From an uncultured Pelagibacteraceae bacterium (GTDB taxonomy: Bacteria > Pseudomonadota > Alphaproteobacteria > Pelagibacterales > Pelagibacteraceae): DNA of 39,036 nucleotides. The stretch is taken from the NCBI GenBank assembly GCA_902619925.1, contig CACNFY010000010.1, positions 1 through 39,036 of the forward strand, given 5' to 3'. Within the stretch, counting starts at the first letter, position 1; each line of letters starts with the position of its first letter. Both the position numbers and the translations under genes were made by a program. This document shows, one piece after another, positions 9,634 through 18,040 of this stretch. Below the pieces are notes generated by a model. That model saw nothing but the letters and a program-made list of their open reading frames with translations. It made no database searches and was not told the DNA's origin.

Positions 9634-11170
9634 AAAGATAATTATTATAGACTTTGGCTCACAATTTACTCAGTTGATAGCCAGAAGAGTTCGTGAACTT
9701 GGTGTTTATTCGGAAATAATAAGTCATAAAAAAAAAATAAATTTTAAATCTAAAGATATATTAGGATTTATTTTATCAGGGGGACCTTTAAACGTTTATC
9801 AAACAAAAAAAGTTAGCTTTGATGAAAAAATTTTAAATCAAGGAGTCCCAATTTTAGGGATATGTTTTGGACACCAGATTATTTCAAAAGAATTAGGTGG
9901 AAAAGTAAAACAATCAAAATATAGAGAGTTTGGTTTGGCTAAATTAATAAAAATAAGGAATAGCCCTCTAACAAATAATTTCTTTTCTAAAAATGGTTTT
10001 AGCAAAGTATGGATGAGTCATTCAGATCAAGTCACTAAAGTTCCGAAAAATTTTAATGTGGTTGCTTCGACAAATAACTCGAAGTATTGCGTAATACAAA
10101 ATAATATTAAAAAATTTTATGGTATTCAATTTCATCCAGAGGTGACGCATACAAAAAATGGTAAAAAGTTAATAAAAAATTTTATATTTAATATATGTAA
10201 ATCAAAAAAAAATTGGTCGCCCAAAAAACAAAAAGATAAAATAATTAAAGAGATTAGAGAACAGGTAGGAAGCTCAAAAGTTATATGCGCTCTATCAGGC
10301 GGAGTTGATAGTAGTGTAGTTGCAAAAATAATTCATAATGCAATAGGAAAAAATTTAACATGTATATTCGTGAACACAGGTTTATTGCGTAAAAATGAAG
10401 AAACACAAGTTATAGAAACTTTTAAAAAAAGATTAAAAATTAAATTAATTTATATTAATGCAAAAGATAAATTTATTAAAAAATTAAAAAATATAAGTGA
10501 TCCAGAAAAAAAAAGAAAAATAATTGGAAATTTATTTATAAAAATATTTGAAAAGTATTCAAAAAAAATTTATAAAGCAAAATTTTTAGCTCAGGGAACA
10601 CTATATCCCGATTTAATAGAGAGTAAGTCTGTGACTGGAAGTCAAACTTCAAAAATTAAATCTCATCATAATGTTGGAGGTTTACCTAAACAAATGAAAT
10701 TAAAATTAGTTGAGCCAGTTAAGTATTTATTTAAAGATGAGGTAAGAAAATTGGGAAAAGAATTGAAATTGAATAATGAAATTTTAAATAGACATCCATT
10801 TCCTGGTCCAGGTTTAGCAATTAGAATACCTGGAGAAATTGATGATTATAAAATTAATATTTTAAAAGAGGCAGATGATATTTTTATAAAAAGTTTATTT
10901 AAATATAAAATTTACCATAAAATTTGGCAGGCTTATGCTGCATTACTGCCAGTCAAAACAGTGGGTGTAATGGGGGATAACAGAACTTATGAATATATTT
11001 GTTTATTGAGAGCCATAACATCAGAAGATGGTATGACAGCTGATTTCTTTAATTTTAAAAAAGAATTTATGCAAGATGTATCAAATCAAATTATCAATAA
11101 TATCAAAGGTATCAATAGAGTTGTATATGATATAACATCAAAACCACCAAGTACGATTGAGCTTGAGTAA
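9623..11170 (+). CDS. guaA: GMP synthase (glutamine-hydrolysing)
   Basis: Cytosolic enzyme aminating XMP to GMP with glutamine and ATP. The N-terminal class I glutaminase domain has the nucleophile motif GICFGHQ and the His-Glu pair in FHPEVTHT. The ATP-pyrophosphatase domain follows with the P-loop ALSGGVDSS near residue 223. The C-terminal dimerisation domain ends in KPPSTIELE, close to the family's usual PPxTIEWE ending. At 515 residues the length is normal. It completes IMP-to-GMP conversion with guaB, although a small TPR gene sits between them and overlaps both. Codon use is unusually A-rich (many AAA runs), as in the following panB. Confidence 0.97.
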   Translation: MSLKKIIIIDFGSQFTQLIARRVRELGVYSEIISHKKKINFKSKDILGFILSGGPLNVYQTKKVSFDEKILNQGVPILGICFGHQIISKELGGKVKQSKYREFGLAKLIKIRNSPLTNNFFSKNGFSKVWMSHSDQVTKVPKNFNVVASTNNSKYCVIQNNIKKFYGIQFHPEVTHTKNGKKLIKNFIFNICKSKKNWSPKKQKDKIIKEIREQVGSSKVICALSGGVDSSVVAKIIHNAIGKNLTCIFVNTGLLRKNEETQVIETFKKRLKIKLIYINAKDKFIKKLKNISDPEKKRKIIGNLFIKIFEKYSKKIYKAKFLAQGTLYPDLIESKSVTGSQTSKIKSHHNVGGLPKQMKLKLVEPVKYLFKDEVRKLGKELKLNNEILNRHPFPGPGLAIRIPGEIDDYKINILKEADDIFIKSLFKYKIYHKIWQAYAALLPVKTVGVMGDNRTYEYICLLRAITSEDGMTADFFNFKKEFMQDVSNQIINNIKGINRVVYDITSKPPSTIELE

Positions 11171-11178
11171 TTTTTAAA

Positions 11179-11955
11179 ATGAATGATAAAATAAAAAATA
11201 TTATAAGCAAAAAAAATAATTCAAAAATAATATCTCTTACAGCTTATTCAAAAAATATTGCACAAATTGTAGATAAATTTGTTGATATAACATTAGTTGG
11301 TGATTCGGTTGCATCAGTACTTTATAATTATAATACCACAAGAAAAATTTCATTAGATACTATGATTGAACATGCCAAAAGTGTAAAGATGGGTGTTAGT
11401 AAAAGTTTAATGGTTTTTGATATGCCCTACAACACTTATAAATCAAAAAAATTAGCATTAGAAAATGCTAGAAAAGTTATTAAAAAAACAAAAACAGAAG
11501 CAATTAAACTTGAGGGAGGATCAAAAATTAAAGAAATAGTTGAGCACCTTATAAAAAATAAAATACCTGTACTTGGACACTTAGGTATTATGCCTCAATC
11601 TGTAAGAGGAAAATTCAAATCAAAAGGTAAAACAGATAGAGAAAGAATCAAGATATTAAAAGATGCTAAACTTTTAGAAAAATTAGGTGTATTCGCGATA
11701 GTCCTTGAATGTATTGAAAAGTCTTTAGCAAAAAAAATTACGAATGAAATAAAAATTCCAACAATTGGAATAGGCTCATCAATAAATTGTGATGGACAAA
11801 TACTAGTCACAGACGACTTAATAGGTTTAACTGACTCTAAAACTAAGTTTATTAAAAAATATACAAATATTAGAAAAGTTATTGAAAGAGCGATAAAAAA
11901 ATTTAAAAATGAGGTAAAACTTAAAAAATATCCTACAAATAAGCACTCTTATTAA
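11179..11955 (+). CDS. panB: 3-methyl-2-oxobutanoate hydroxymethyltransferase
   Basis: First step of pantothenate synthesis: it transfers a hydroxymethyl group from methylenetetrahydrofolate to 2-oxoisovalerate. Family marks include TAYSKNIAQIVD near the N-terminus, LVGDSVASVLYN with the metal-binding Asp, DMPYNTYKS, GHLGIMPQSV and IGIGSSINCDGQILVTDDLIGL. At 258 residues it is slightly short of the usual 260-275. It follows guaA by 8 bases. No panC, panE or panD lies nearby in this window. The end overlaps the convergent TerC-family gene by 4 bases. Confidence 0.93.
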   Translation: MNDKIKNIISKKNNSKIISLTAYSKNIAQIVDKFVDITLVGDSVASVLYNYNTTRKISLDTMIEHAKSVKMGVSKSLMVFDMPYNTYKSKKLALENARKVIKKTKTEAIKLEGGSKIKEIVEHLIKNKIPVLGHLGIMPQSVRGKFKSKGKTDRERIKILKDAKLLEKLGVFAIVLECIEKSLAKKITNEIKIPTIGIGSSINCDGQILVTDDLIGLTDSKTKFIKKYTNIRKVIERAIKKFKNEVKLKKYPTNKHSY

Positions 11956-12572
11956 AAGTATTTTTTGAATTGATCATTTATTTGTAAAATTTCAAGATCT
12001 ACTAATCCACCAATAATTAATTGAATAGCAACTAACAAAATAAAAGCCAATCCTATGTAAGCTATCCAAATATGTTTCTGGATATAATTTGCTAAATATG
12101 TTGCTCCAGCTCCAGTTAATATCACTGATAACACTAAACCATAAATCATCAATCCAATATTACCTTTGGCTGCCCCAACTACACCAATAACATTATCAAA
12201 ACTTATTGTAATATCTGCAAATAATACTTTATAAATGCTTTGTACGTATGAAGTATACACAGGCTCTTGAGACTTTTTTTTAGTAGTTTTTACTTTTTTT
12301 ATTTCTAATAAGTCTTTTCTGAGATCATTAACTATCCAAATTAATGCTAAACCTCCAAGAATTTTAATAAAATAATATTTATATAAATAGGTTGCAAATA
12401 TAGCAAACAACACTTTAAATACTAATGCTCCAGCAACACCCCATAATATAATTTGCTTTCTATATTTTGGAATGAAGTTTGCAGCTATTAAACCAATTAT
12501 TATTGCATTATCAGCAGCTAGAATTATGTCAATAAAAGTTATCTGTAAAAGTATAAGAGCTTGTTCAATCAA
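11952..12572 (-). CDS. TerC family integral membrane protein
   Basis: A 206-residue protein with about six or seven membrane helices and the TerC hallmark of buried acidic residues: FIDIILAADNAIIIGL in the first helix and the repeated ADITISFDNVIGVVGAA in the second half. A charged loop (LRKDLLEIKKVKTTKKKSQE) separates the halves, giving the inverted-repeat topology of this family. Members are linked to manganese or other metal-ion export and co-translocational metalation; no substrate can be inferred here. The gene lies at the end of a minus-strand run after a TPR protein and pxpA, 44 bases downstream of the TPR gene. Confidence 0.85.
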   Translation of the reverse strand: MIEQALILLQITFIDIILAADNAIIIGLIAANFIPKYRKQIILWGVAGALVFKVLFAIFATYLYKYYFIKILGGLALIWIVNDLRKDLLEIKKVKTTKKKSQEPVYTSYVQSIYKVLFADITISFDNVIGVVGAAKGNIGLMIYGLVLSVILTGAGATYLANYIQKHIWIAYIGLAFILLVAIQLIIGGLVDLEILQINDQFKKYF

Positions 12573-12616
12573 TTTAATTAATAATAATAGAATTTTTTAA
12601 TTTTTCAATATTTCAC

Positions 12617-13099
12617 TTAATATTTAGATTTTGATTTTCCATCTATAATATCTTTAAGCAATATATATTCTTTACAATCGCAGCCATCTAAAACTGCTAA
12701 CCTTTCTTTTGCTTTATCAATTTGGTTTGTTGATACATATAACTCCCCCATATATTGATTAATCCTGATATGATAGGGACTAATTTCTAAACCTTTGGTA
12801 TAATATATTTCTGCATTTTCGAAATCACCTAATTTTCGAGACGTAAACCCTAAGTAATTTAAGGTATCTGCTTTACCTGGTTTTTCTTTATTCGATTTTA
12901 CCAGCAATTTAAAAGCTTTTTTATATCTGTCATCTGCTTTTTTTGTTTTTCCGTCAGCTTCATATTTTTTTGCTGATTTAATTAATTTCACGGCTTTATC
13001 ATAATTGCTTTTGGTCGAACCGCCATCGCCACCAGCTGCAAATGTTAGGTTTCCAAATGTTAAAGTAAAAAATAAAGTTATCAATATTTTTTTTATCAT
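12617..13099 (-). CDS. Exported TPR-repeat protein
   Basis: 160 residues with a signal peptide (MIKKILITLFFTLTFGNLTFA, cleavage before A-G-G-D). A Gly/Ser linker follows, then TPR helices: YDKAVKLIKSAKKYEADGK, KADTLNYLGFTSRKLGDFENA and YYTKGLEISPYHIRINQYMGEL. A small Cys pair (DGCDCKE) sits near the C-terminus. The start overlaps pxpA's stop by 4 bases (ATGA type), suggesting coupling with pxpA. It is similar in size and layout to the TPR protein at 9202-9633, but the two are not obviously duplicates. Its role is unknown. Confidence 0.78.
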   Translation of the reverse strand: MIKKILITLFFTLTFGNLTFAAGGDGGSTKSNYDKAVKLIKSAKKYEADGKTKKADDRYKKAFKLLVKSNKEKPGKADTLNYLGFTSRKLGDFENAEIYYTKGLEISPYHIRINQYMGELYVSTNQIDKAKERLAVLDGCDCKEYILLKDIIDGKSKSKY

Positions 13100-13869
13100 A
13101 AAAATTTTTTCATTTTATTTAAAGGTCTTAATCTAAAACCATTATTAAGTAAGTTATTTTTAACAGTTCTAGCAATTTCTAACGAACTTAATGTATCACC
13201 ATGTATGCAAATCGAATCAATTTTACAAGGTATTTGCTTTCCACTGAGACATCTTAGCGCCTGATTTTTAACCATAAACAAAACATGCTCTTTAGCCTCA
13301 TCTGGATCTGTTATAATTGCATTTTTTTCTTTTCTAGATACTAAATTGCCATCATCCAAATAATTTCTATCTGCAAATATTTCAGAGGCTGTTTTTAAAC
13401 CATGTTTGACTGCTGAAATCTCCATTTTTGATCCTGTTGGAACAAGATAAATAAGCTCTTTATCTATTTCATTAATTGTCTCAGAGATTATATCGGAAAG
13501 CTCAATATCTTCACATGCCATATTATTTAAAGCTCCATGCGGTTTAATGTGAGTAACTTTTTGGTTTTTTTCATCTGCAATTTTTTGCAGTATATAAAAT
13601 TGATCCTTTATTATTTTTTTAATTTCGATTGCTGGTAAATTCATTCTTTTTCGACCGAAATTTTCAAGATCTTTAAAAGACGGGTGTGCTCCAAAACTCA
13701 CTCCATTTTTTATAGATATACTTATAACCTCTCTCATGGTGCTTTCATCTCCAGCATGATACCCGCATGCAATACTTGCTGTATTTACAATATTTAATAA
13801 ATCAGGATCATTTTTGTTAGAGTGATGCTTTGATTTTTCACCTAAGTCACAATTGATGTTAATTTCCAT
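13096..13869 (-). CDS. pxpA: 5-oxoprolinase subunit A (LamB/YcsF family)
   Basis: Subunit of the bacterial ATP-dependent 5-oxoprolinase that opens pyroglutamate to glutamate. The LamB/YcsF family signature is clear: INCDLGEKS at the start, NTASIACGYHAGDESTMREV, GAHPSFKDLENFGRKRMNL, VTHIKPHGALNNMA and CIHGDTLSSLEIARTVKNNL. At 257 residues the length is normal. Its partner subunits B and C lie immediately next door on the opposite strand, so the complex is encoded by a divergent pair rather than one operon. Its start is only 25 bases from the pxpB start. Confidence 0.93.
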   Translation of the reverse strand: MEININCDLGEKSKHHSNKNDPDLLNIVNTASIACGYHAGDESTMREVISISIKNGVSFGAHPSFKDLENFGRKRMNLPAIEIKKIIKDQFYILQKIADEKNQKVTHIKPHGALNNMACEDIELSDIISETINEIDKELIYLVPTGSKMEISAVKHGLKTASEIFADRNYLDDGNLVSRKEKNAIITDPDEAKEHVLFMVKNQALRCLSGKQIPCKIDSICIHGDTLSSLEIARTVKNNLLNNGFRLRPLNKMKKFL

Positions 13870-13894
13870 ATCTACATGCTAAATATAACACGAT

Positions 13895-14569
13895 ATGATT
13901 AAAAATATATCAAATCTTGGAGATTCTTCTATTTATTGTGATTTTGGTTCTGAGGTAAACAAAGATATTAATCACGAAGTTATAAAATATTTTAAAACTT
14001 TGACATCGAAAAATATAAAAGGAATAACAAATTTGGCTCCATCTTATAACAAACTAATTATTACATTTGATTTAAGCGTCATTAATTATAAAGAATTAGT
14101 TGAAAAAATAATTAATTTAAAACCAGATAAAATTAATGAGACAGTTTCAAAGAGAAAAATAATTCCAATATGTATCGATGAAGAATTTGCTTTAGATATA
14201 GAGCGTGTTTCAAAAAATACAAATTTAAATATAAAAGAGGTTTACAAACATATATTAAATAAAGATTTTTATTGTTACATGACAGGGTTTGTAGCAGGAA
14301 TGCCCTTTTTGGGAGATACAAATAAAAATATTAGGTTAGAAAGATTAAAAACTCCTAGAGTGAAAGTACCAAAAGGTTCAGTAGGGATAACAGAACAGTT
14401 TTGTAACATTTATACATATGAAAGCCCTGGTGGCTGGAATATTATTGGTAATACACCCGTAAAAGTATTTGATAAGAATAATGACCAAGACCCTATTTTA
14501 ATTAAACCTGGTGACAGTGTTCAATTTTATGAGATTACTAAAAATGAATTTTATAAAATAAAGGAATAA
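13895..14569 (+). CDS. pxpB: 5-oxoprolinase subunit B (KipI family)
   Basis: Second subunit of the PxpABC 5-oxoprolinase. The KipI-type C-terminal signature is well kept: YMTGFVAGMPFLGD, RLKTPRVKVPKGSVGI, YTYESPGGWNIIGNTPVKVFD, and a closing LIKPGDSVQFYEI. At 224 residues the length is normal. The ATG lies 25 bases from the divergent pxpA start, and pxpC begins one base after the pxpB stop. In this context it is a 5-oxoprolinase subunit rather than the B. subtilis sporulation-kinase inhibitor that gave the family its name. Confidence 0.92.
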   Translation: MIKNISNLGDSSIYCDFGSEVNKDINHEVIKYFKTLTSKNIKGITNLAPSYNKLIITFDLSVINYKELVEKIINLKPDKINETVSKRKIIPICIDEEFALDIERVSKNTNLNIKEVYKHILNKDFYCYMTGFVAGMPFLGDTNKNIRLERLKTPRVKVPKGSVGITEQFCNIYTYESPGGWNIIGNTPVKVFDKNNDQDPILIKPGDSVQFYEITKNEFYKIKE

Positions 14570-14570
14570 A

Positions 14571-15506
14571 ATGAGTATAGAGGTAATAAGATCAGGATTA
14601 AACACAACTTTTCAAGATAGGGGAAGATCAAACCTTTATCATCTAGGAATTCCATTTAGTGGGGCTATGGATACAAGAAATTTACTAATTACAAATAAAT
14701 TGGTTGGCAATGATCAAAACGATGCAGTTATTGAATTTGCACTCCAAGGACCAAAACTTAAAATAAAACAAAATAACATAAATTGCGTAGTGACAGGTAA
14801 TGTAAATTTTACATTTAAAAAGAACTCTAAAATTTATAATGGTGAATGCTACAAAACTTTTAACTTAAATAATAACGATGAGATCGATATTATTTCAACA
14901 AATAATTCAATGTACGGATATTTTTCAATATCAGGAGGTTTTAAAATAGAAAAAAAATGGAATAGTTATTCCACTCATTTGAGATCCAAGGTGGGCCCAA
15001 ATAAAGGAAATAAAATTGTTGAAAATGACCTTTTGCAATTAAATAAAAATCTAAAACCTATTATTAAAAAAAGTGTTGATTACTCAAATAGCAAAATTGA
15101 ATTCATAAGAGTTATTAAAGGAACAAACTTTGATTATTTTTCAAAGGATTCTCAAAAATCTTTTTTTGAAAGCCAATATCAAGTTACGAATTTAACCGAT
15201 AGAATGGGAATGAGATTAGATGGTTATAAATTAAATAATATAAAAAGTGAAAATATTAAATCTGAGGGTCTAATAAAAGGTGTAATCCAAGTTCCACCAG
15301 ATGGTAAGCCTATAATAATGCTCTCTGATCATGGCACAATAGGTGGATATCCAAAAATTGGTGTAGTCATAAGTGCTGACTATGATAAAATAGTTCAATT
15401 ACCCCCAATGTCAAAAATTAAGTTTAAAATGATTGATATTATAAATGCTGAAAAATTATTTAAACTTTATTCTGAGGAAACCAAAAATATTCTAGATCAA
15501 ATATGA
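14571..15506 (+). CDS. pxpC: 5-oxoprolinase subunit C (KipA / biotin-dependent carboxyltransferase family)
   Basis: Third PxpABC subunit. The opening VIRSGLNTTFQDRGRSNLYHLGIPFSGAMD and later VTNLTDRMGMRLDG, GVIQVPPDGKPIIMLSDHGTIGGYPKIG are diagnostic of the KipA/urea-amidolyase-like family. At 311 residues the length is usual. It is tightly linked to pxpB (one base apart) and to the DMT transporter after it (4-base ATGA overlap). That linkage suggests the transporter handles pyroglutamate, glutamate or a related compound, although this is inference only. Confidence 0.92.
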   Translation: MSIEVIRSGLNTTFQDRGRSNLYHLGIPFSGAMDTRNLLITNKLVGNDQNDAVIEFALQGPKLKIKQNNINCVVTGNVNFTFKKNSKIYNGECYKTFNLNNNDEIDIISTNNSMYGYFSISGGFKIEKKWNSYSTHLRSKVGPNKGNKIVENDLLQLNKNLKPIIKKSVDYSNSKIEFIRVIKGTNFDYFSKDSQKSFFESQYQVTNLTDRMGMRLDGYKLNNIKSENIKSEGLIKGVIQVPPDGKPIIMLSDHGTIGGYPKIGVVISADYDKIVQLPPMSKIKFKMIDIINAEKLFKLYSEETKNILDQI

Positions 15507-16390
15507 GATATATTTTTAGTTTACCTGGTCCATTATTAGTTTTTCTAGGAGCTGTTAGTCTAAGTTTCGGTGGACTAATAGTAAAATCTTTTGAAGGAGC
15601 AAATTTATGGCAAATATTATTTTGGAGATCTTTGTTTTTTATTTTTGTAGTAACAATTTTTTTAATATTTACACACAAAAAAAATTTTTTACTTTCATTT
15701 AAAAAATCTGGATTTCCAGGTATTTTTGGAGGCATTATTTTATCCTCAGGTTTCTGTGGTTATGTATTTGCAATGTATAATACTACTGTTGCTAATACAA
15801 ATTTCATTATTCAAACTCAAACTATTTTCTTAGCTATATTTGGATATTTCTTTTTAAAAGAAAAAATTTCAAAGATAACTTTAGCATCAATAATTTTAGC
15901 CATATCTGGAATAATTTTAATGATAGGATCAGATCTCTCAGGCGGACAAATGACAGGTAATATAGCTGCATTTGTAATGCCAATCTCATTTGCAATTTTG
16001 ATAATAATAATTAGAAAATATCCAAGTATAGATATGGTACCTTTACAACTATACGCTGGTATTATTGCGATGGTAATTGGATATGTAATTGCAGGAAAAA
16101 TAGCCATATCATCATATGATATATATCTCGGATTTCTGGCAGGTTTTTTTCAATTAGGATTTGGATTTATTTTAATTACGATTGGAGCAAGAAATACACC
16201 ATCAGCAACAGTAGGCATTATTATGTTAGTTGAGGCAGTATTAGGGCCTCTTTGGGCGTGGATAGTTATAAACGAGCAACCACCTTTGATTGTTTTTGTG
16301 GGAGGATCAATCGTATTATTTGCCGTTTTTCTTCAATTTATAAGAACAAAAAATGAAGAGATACAAAATAAACTTAGTGAAAAAAATTAG
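15503..16390 (+). CDS. DMT superfamily (EamA) transporter
   Basis: 295 residues forming about ten membrane helices in two EamA repeats. The first repeat includes LSFGGLIVKSFEGANLWQILFWRS and the helix-4 sequence MYNTTVANTNFIIQTQTIFLAIFGYFFLKEK. The second ends with TPSATVGIIMLVEAVLGPLWAWIVINEQP. Such proteins usually move amino acids or other metabolites across the inner membrane. It overlaps pxpC by 4 bases and thus is probably expressed with the 5-oxoprolinase genes. The stop codon lies next to the likely promoter and the glycine riboswitch of the gcv operon; read-through from this gene into the riboswitch is possible. Confidence 0.85.
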   Translation: MRYIFSLPGPLLVFLGAVSLSFGGLIVKSFEGANLWQILFWRSLFFIFVVTIFLIFTHKKNFLLSFKKSGFPGIFGGIILSSGFCGYVFAMYNTTVANTNFIIQTQTIFLAIFGYFFLKEKISKITLASIILAISGIILMIGSDLSGGQMTGNIAAFVMPISFAILIIIIRKYPSIDMVPLQLYAGIIAMVIGYVIAGKIAISSYDIYLGFLAGFFQLGFGFILITIGARNTPSATVGIIMLVEAVLGPLWAWIVINEQPPLIVFVGGSIVLFAVFLQFIRTKNEEIQNKLSEKN

Positions 16391-16403
16391 AATATGTTAT
16401 AAG
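16374..16403 (+). promoter_or_regulatory. Likely extended -10 promoter of the gcv operon
   Basis: TGTTATAAG at 16395-16403 fits the extended -10 pattern TGnTATAAT with one mismatch. A weak TTAGTG (16374-16379) sits 18 bases upstream at the -35 position. Transcription would start near 16409-16411, exactly where the first glycine aptamer begins (ACGG at 16411). The agreement between promoter position and aptamer start supports the call. Confidence 0.5.
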
Positions 16404-16410
16404 ATTTTCA

Positions 16411-16566
16411 ACGGAAGAGACTACTTAATTGTAGCGCCGAAGGAGCAACCACCCCGGAAACTCTCAGGCAAAAGGACCGTAAATATTAACTCTGGAAAGA
16501 GAATGTTTCTCGCCGACGGAGTAAATCTCTCAGGCTCATAGACAGAGGGGGTAAGAGTTAATATTT
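16411..16566 (+). ncRNA. Tandem glycine riboswitch (two aptamers) in the gcvT leader
   Basis: Aptamer I (16411-16480) has P1 ACGG (16411-16414) with CCGT (16477-16480), the GGAAGAG entry, the conserved GCCGAAGGAGCAACC core, and CTCTCAGGCAAAAGGACCG. Aptamer II (16490-16547) has P1 CTCTG (16490-16494) with CAGAG (16543-16547), and the core GCCGACGGAGTAAATCTCTC followed by AGGCTCATAGAC. A 9-base A/T linker joins them, as in known tandem glycine riboswitches. There is no U-tract hairpin after aptamer II, so control is probably at translation initiation of gcvT. Bases 16480-16492 are perfectly complementary to 16555-16567, just at the gcvT start. The riboswitch class is secure; the switching mechanism is inferred. 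Confidence 0.95.
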
Positions 16567-17673
16567 ATGAATAAAACAGCTTTATACAATTTACACAAAA
16601 AATTTAATGCAAAATTTGTATCTTTTGCTGGCTATGAAATGCCTATCCAATATAAAGATGGAATAATTGCTGAGCATAATCTAACGAGAGAAAAGTCAGG
16701 GATATTTGATGTATCACATATGGGTCAATTATTTATTGCGGGTGATGTTAAATTAACAGACAAACTTCAAGATATATTTCCAACAGACTTAAAAAATTTA
16801 TCGGTGAATCAGAGTAAATACTCGTTTTTAATGAATGAAAATGCAGGAATTCACGACGATTTAATTATTACAAAAATTTCTAAGGGATATATGATAATTC
16901 TTAATGCTGCATGTAAAGAAAAAGATTTTGAAATAATCAAATCTAAATTAGGTGAAGATTTTAAAATATCATTAAGTAAAGACCTATCTCTTGTTGCCGT
17001 ACAAGGTCCTGATTCAAAAGATTTAATTGAAAAAATTATTCCAGGTGTAAATAAACTAAAATTTATGTTTGGTGGAGATTTTAAATTTAATTCAAATAAT
17101 ATTTATGTAACAAGATCGGGATACACAGGAGAAGATGGTTTTGAGATTTCGATAAATAATAATGATGTGGTTAAATTTGTTGAGACATTAATCAGTTTAG
17201 GATCTAATCTTATAGGCCTTGGTGCCAGAGATACATTAAGGCTTGAAGCAGGGTTGTGTTTATACGGTAATGACATTGACGAAAATACTAGTCCATTAGA
17301 AGCAAATTTAAAATGGGCAATTTCAAAAAATCGAATCAACAGTAATTTTCCAGGAGCAAAACGAATTCAGAGACAAATTAATGAAGGTGTCACAAAACTA
17401 AGAGTTGGCATTAAACCTGATGGTAAAATTATAGCTCGAGAATCAACAAAAATATTTGATGAAAATAATAATCAAATAGGAAAAATTACTAGTGGTTCTT
17501 TTGGCCCGAGTGTAAAAAGTCCTATTGCAATGGGTTATGTAAATAATACATATACAAAAGAAAATACAAAAATATTTTTAGAAATAAGAGGAAAAAAAGT
17601 TTCGGCGAGTGTTTGCAAGCTCCCGTTTTATAAAAAAAACTATTACAAAGGAGATATAAATGTCCGAAGTTAA
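16567..17673 (+). CDS. gcvT: Aminomethyltransferase (glycine cleavage T protein)
   Basis: T protein transfers the methylene group from H-protein-bound aminomethyl to tetrahydrofolate and releases ammonia. Family motifs are [32 protein letters not shown] (here [15 protein letters not shown]), [21 protein letters not shown] and [11 protein letters not shown]. At 368 residues the length is normal. The start lies directly behind the tandem glycine riboswitch. The only upstream purine core at a good distance is GAG at 16555-16557, which is part of the complementary element. The 3' end overlaps gcvH by 14 bases. Confidence 0.96.
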   Translation: MNKTALYNLHKKFNAKFVSFAGYEMPIQYKDGIIAEHNLTREKSGIFDVSHMGQLFIAGDVKLTDKLQDIFPTDLKNLSVNQSKYSFLMNENAGIHDDLIITKISKGYMIILNAACKEKDFEIIKSKLGEDFKISLSKDLSLVAVQGPDSKDLIEKIIPGVNKLKFMFGGDFKFNSNNIYVTRSGYTGEDGFEISINNNDVVKFVETLISLGSNLIGLGARDTLRLEAGLCLYGNDIDENTSPLEANLKWAISKNRINSNFPGAKRIQRQINEGVTKLRVGIKPDGKIIARESTKIFDENNNQIGKITSGSFGPSVKSPIAMGYVNNTYTKENTKIFLEIRGKKVSASVCKLPFYKKNYYKGDINVRS

Positions 17674-18040
17674 ATTTTCTAAAGAACATGAGTGGGTTAC
17701 TATTAAAGATGATGTGGCTACAATTGGAATTACTAAACACGCAACAGAACTGTTGGGAGATATTGTTTTTGCAGAGCTTCCAGAAAAAGGAACAAGTGTT
17801 ACTAAAGATGGAACAGCAGGTGTAGTAGAATCTACAAAAGCAGCTAGCGATGTTTATACTCCAATAAGTGGAGAAGTTGTTGATACAAATCAGTCAATCG
17901 TTGATGATCCTTCTAAAATTAATAATGATCCTGAGGGAGACGCTTGGTTTTTTAAACTAAAAGTAAAAGATTTAAATGAGATAAATTCTTTAATGAGTAG
18001 GGAAGAATATGAAAAATTTGCTAAAGAGAGTACTAACTAA
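17660..18040 (+). CDS. gcvH: Glycine cleavage system H protein
   Basis: Small lipoyl carrier that shuttles the aminomethyl group between P and T proteins. The lipoylation site is K60 in [20 protein letters not shown], as in the family. At 126 residues the length is typical, and KEHEWVTI and DAWFFKLK are family landmarks. A good ribosome-binding site, AAAGGAG, lies 8 bases before the ATG inside the gcvT end, and the stop shares TAATG with gcvP. Confidence 0.97.
   Translation: MSEVKFSKEHEWVTIKDDVATIGITKHATELLGDIVFAELPEKGTSVTKDGTAGVVESTKAASDVYTPISGEVVDTNQSIVDDPSKINNDPEGDAWFFKLKVKDLNEINSLMSREEYEKFAKESTN

Noticed and set aside
16353..16541. 62-codon open frame across the end of the DMT gene and the gcv leader
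   Set aside because: It lies over the tandem glycine riboswitch, whose conserved core explains the sequence; the translated product looks like no protein family.
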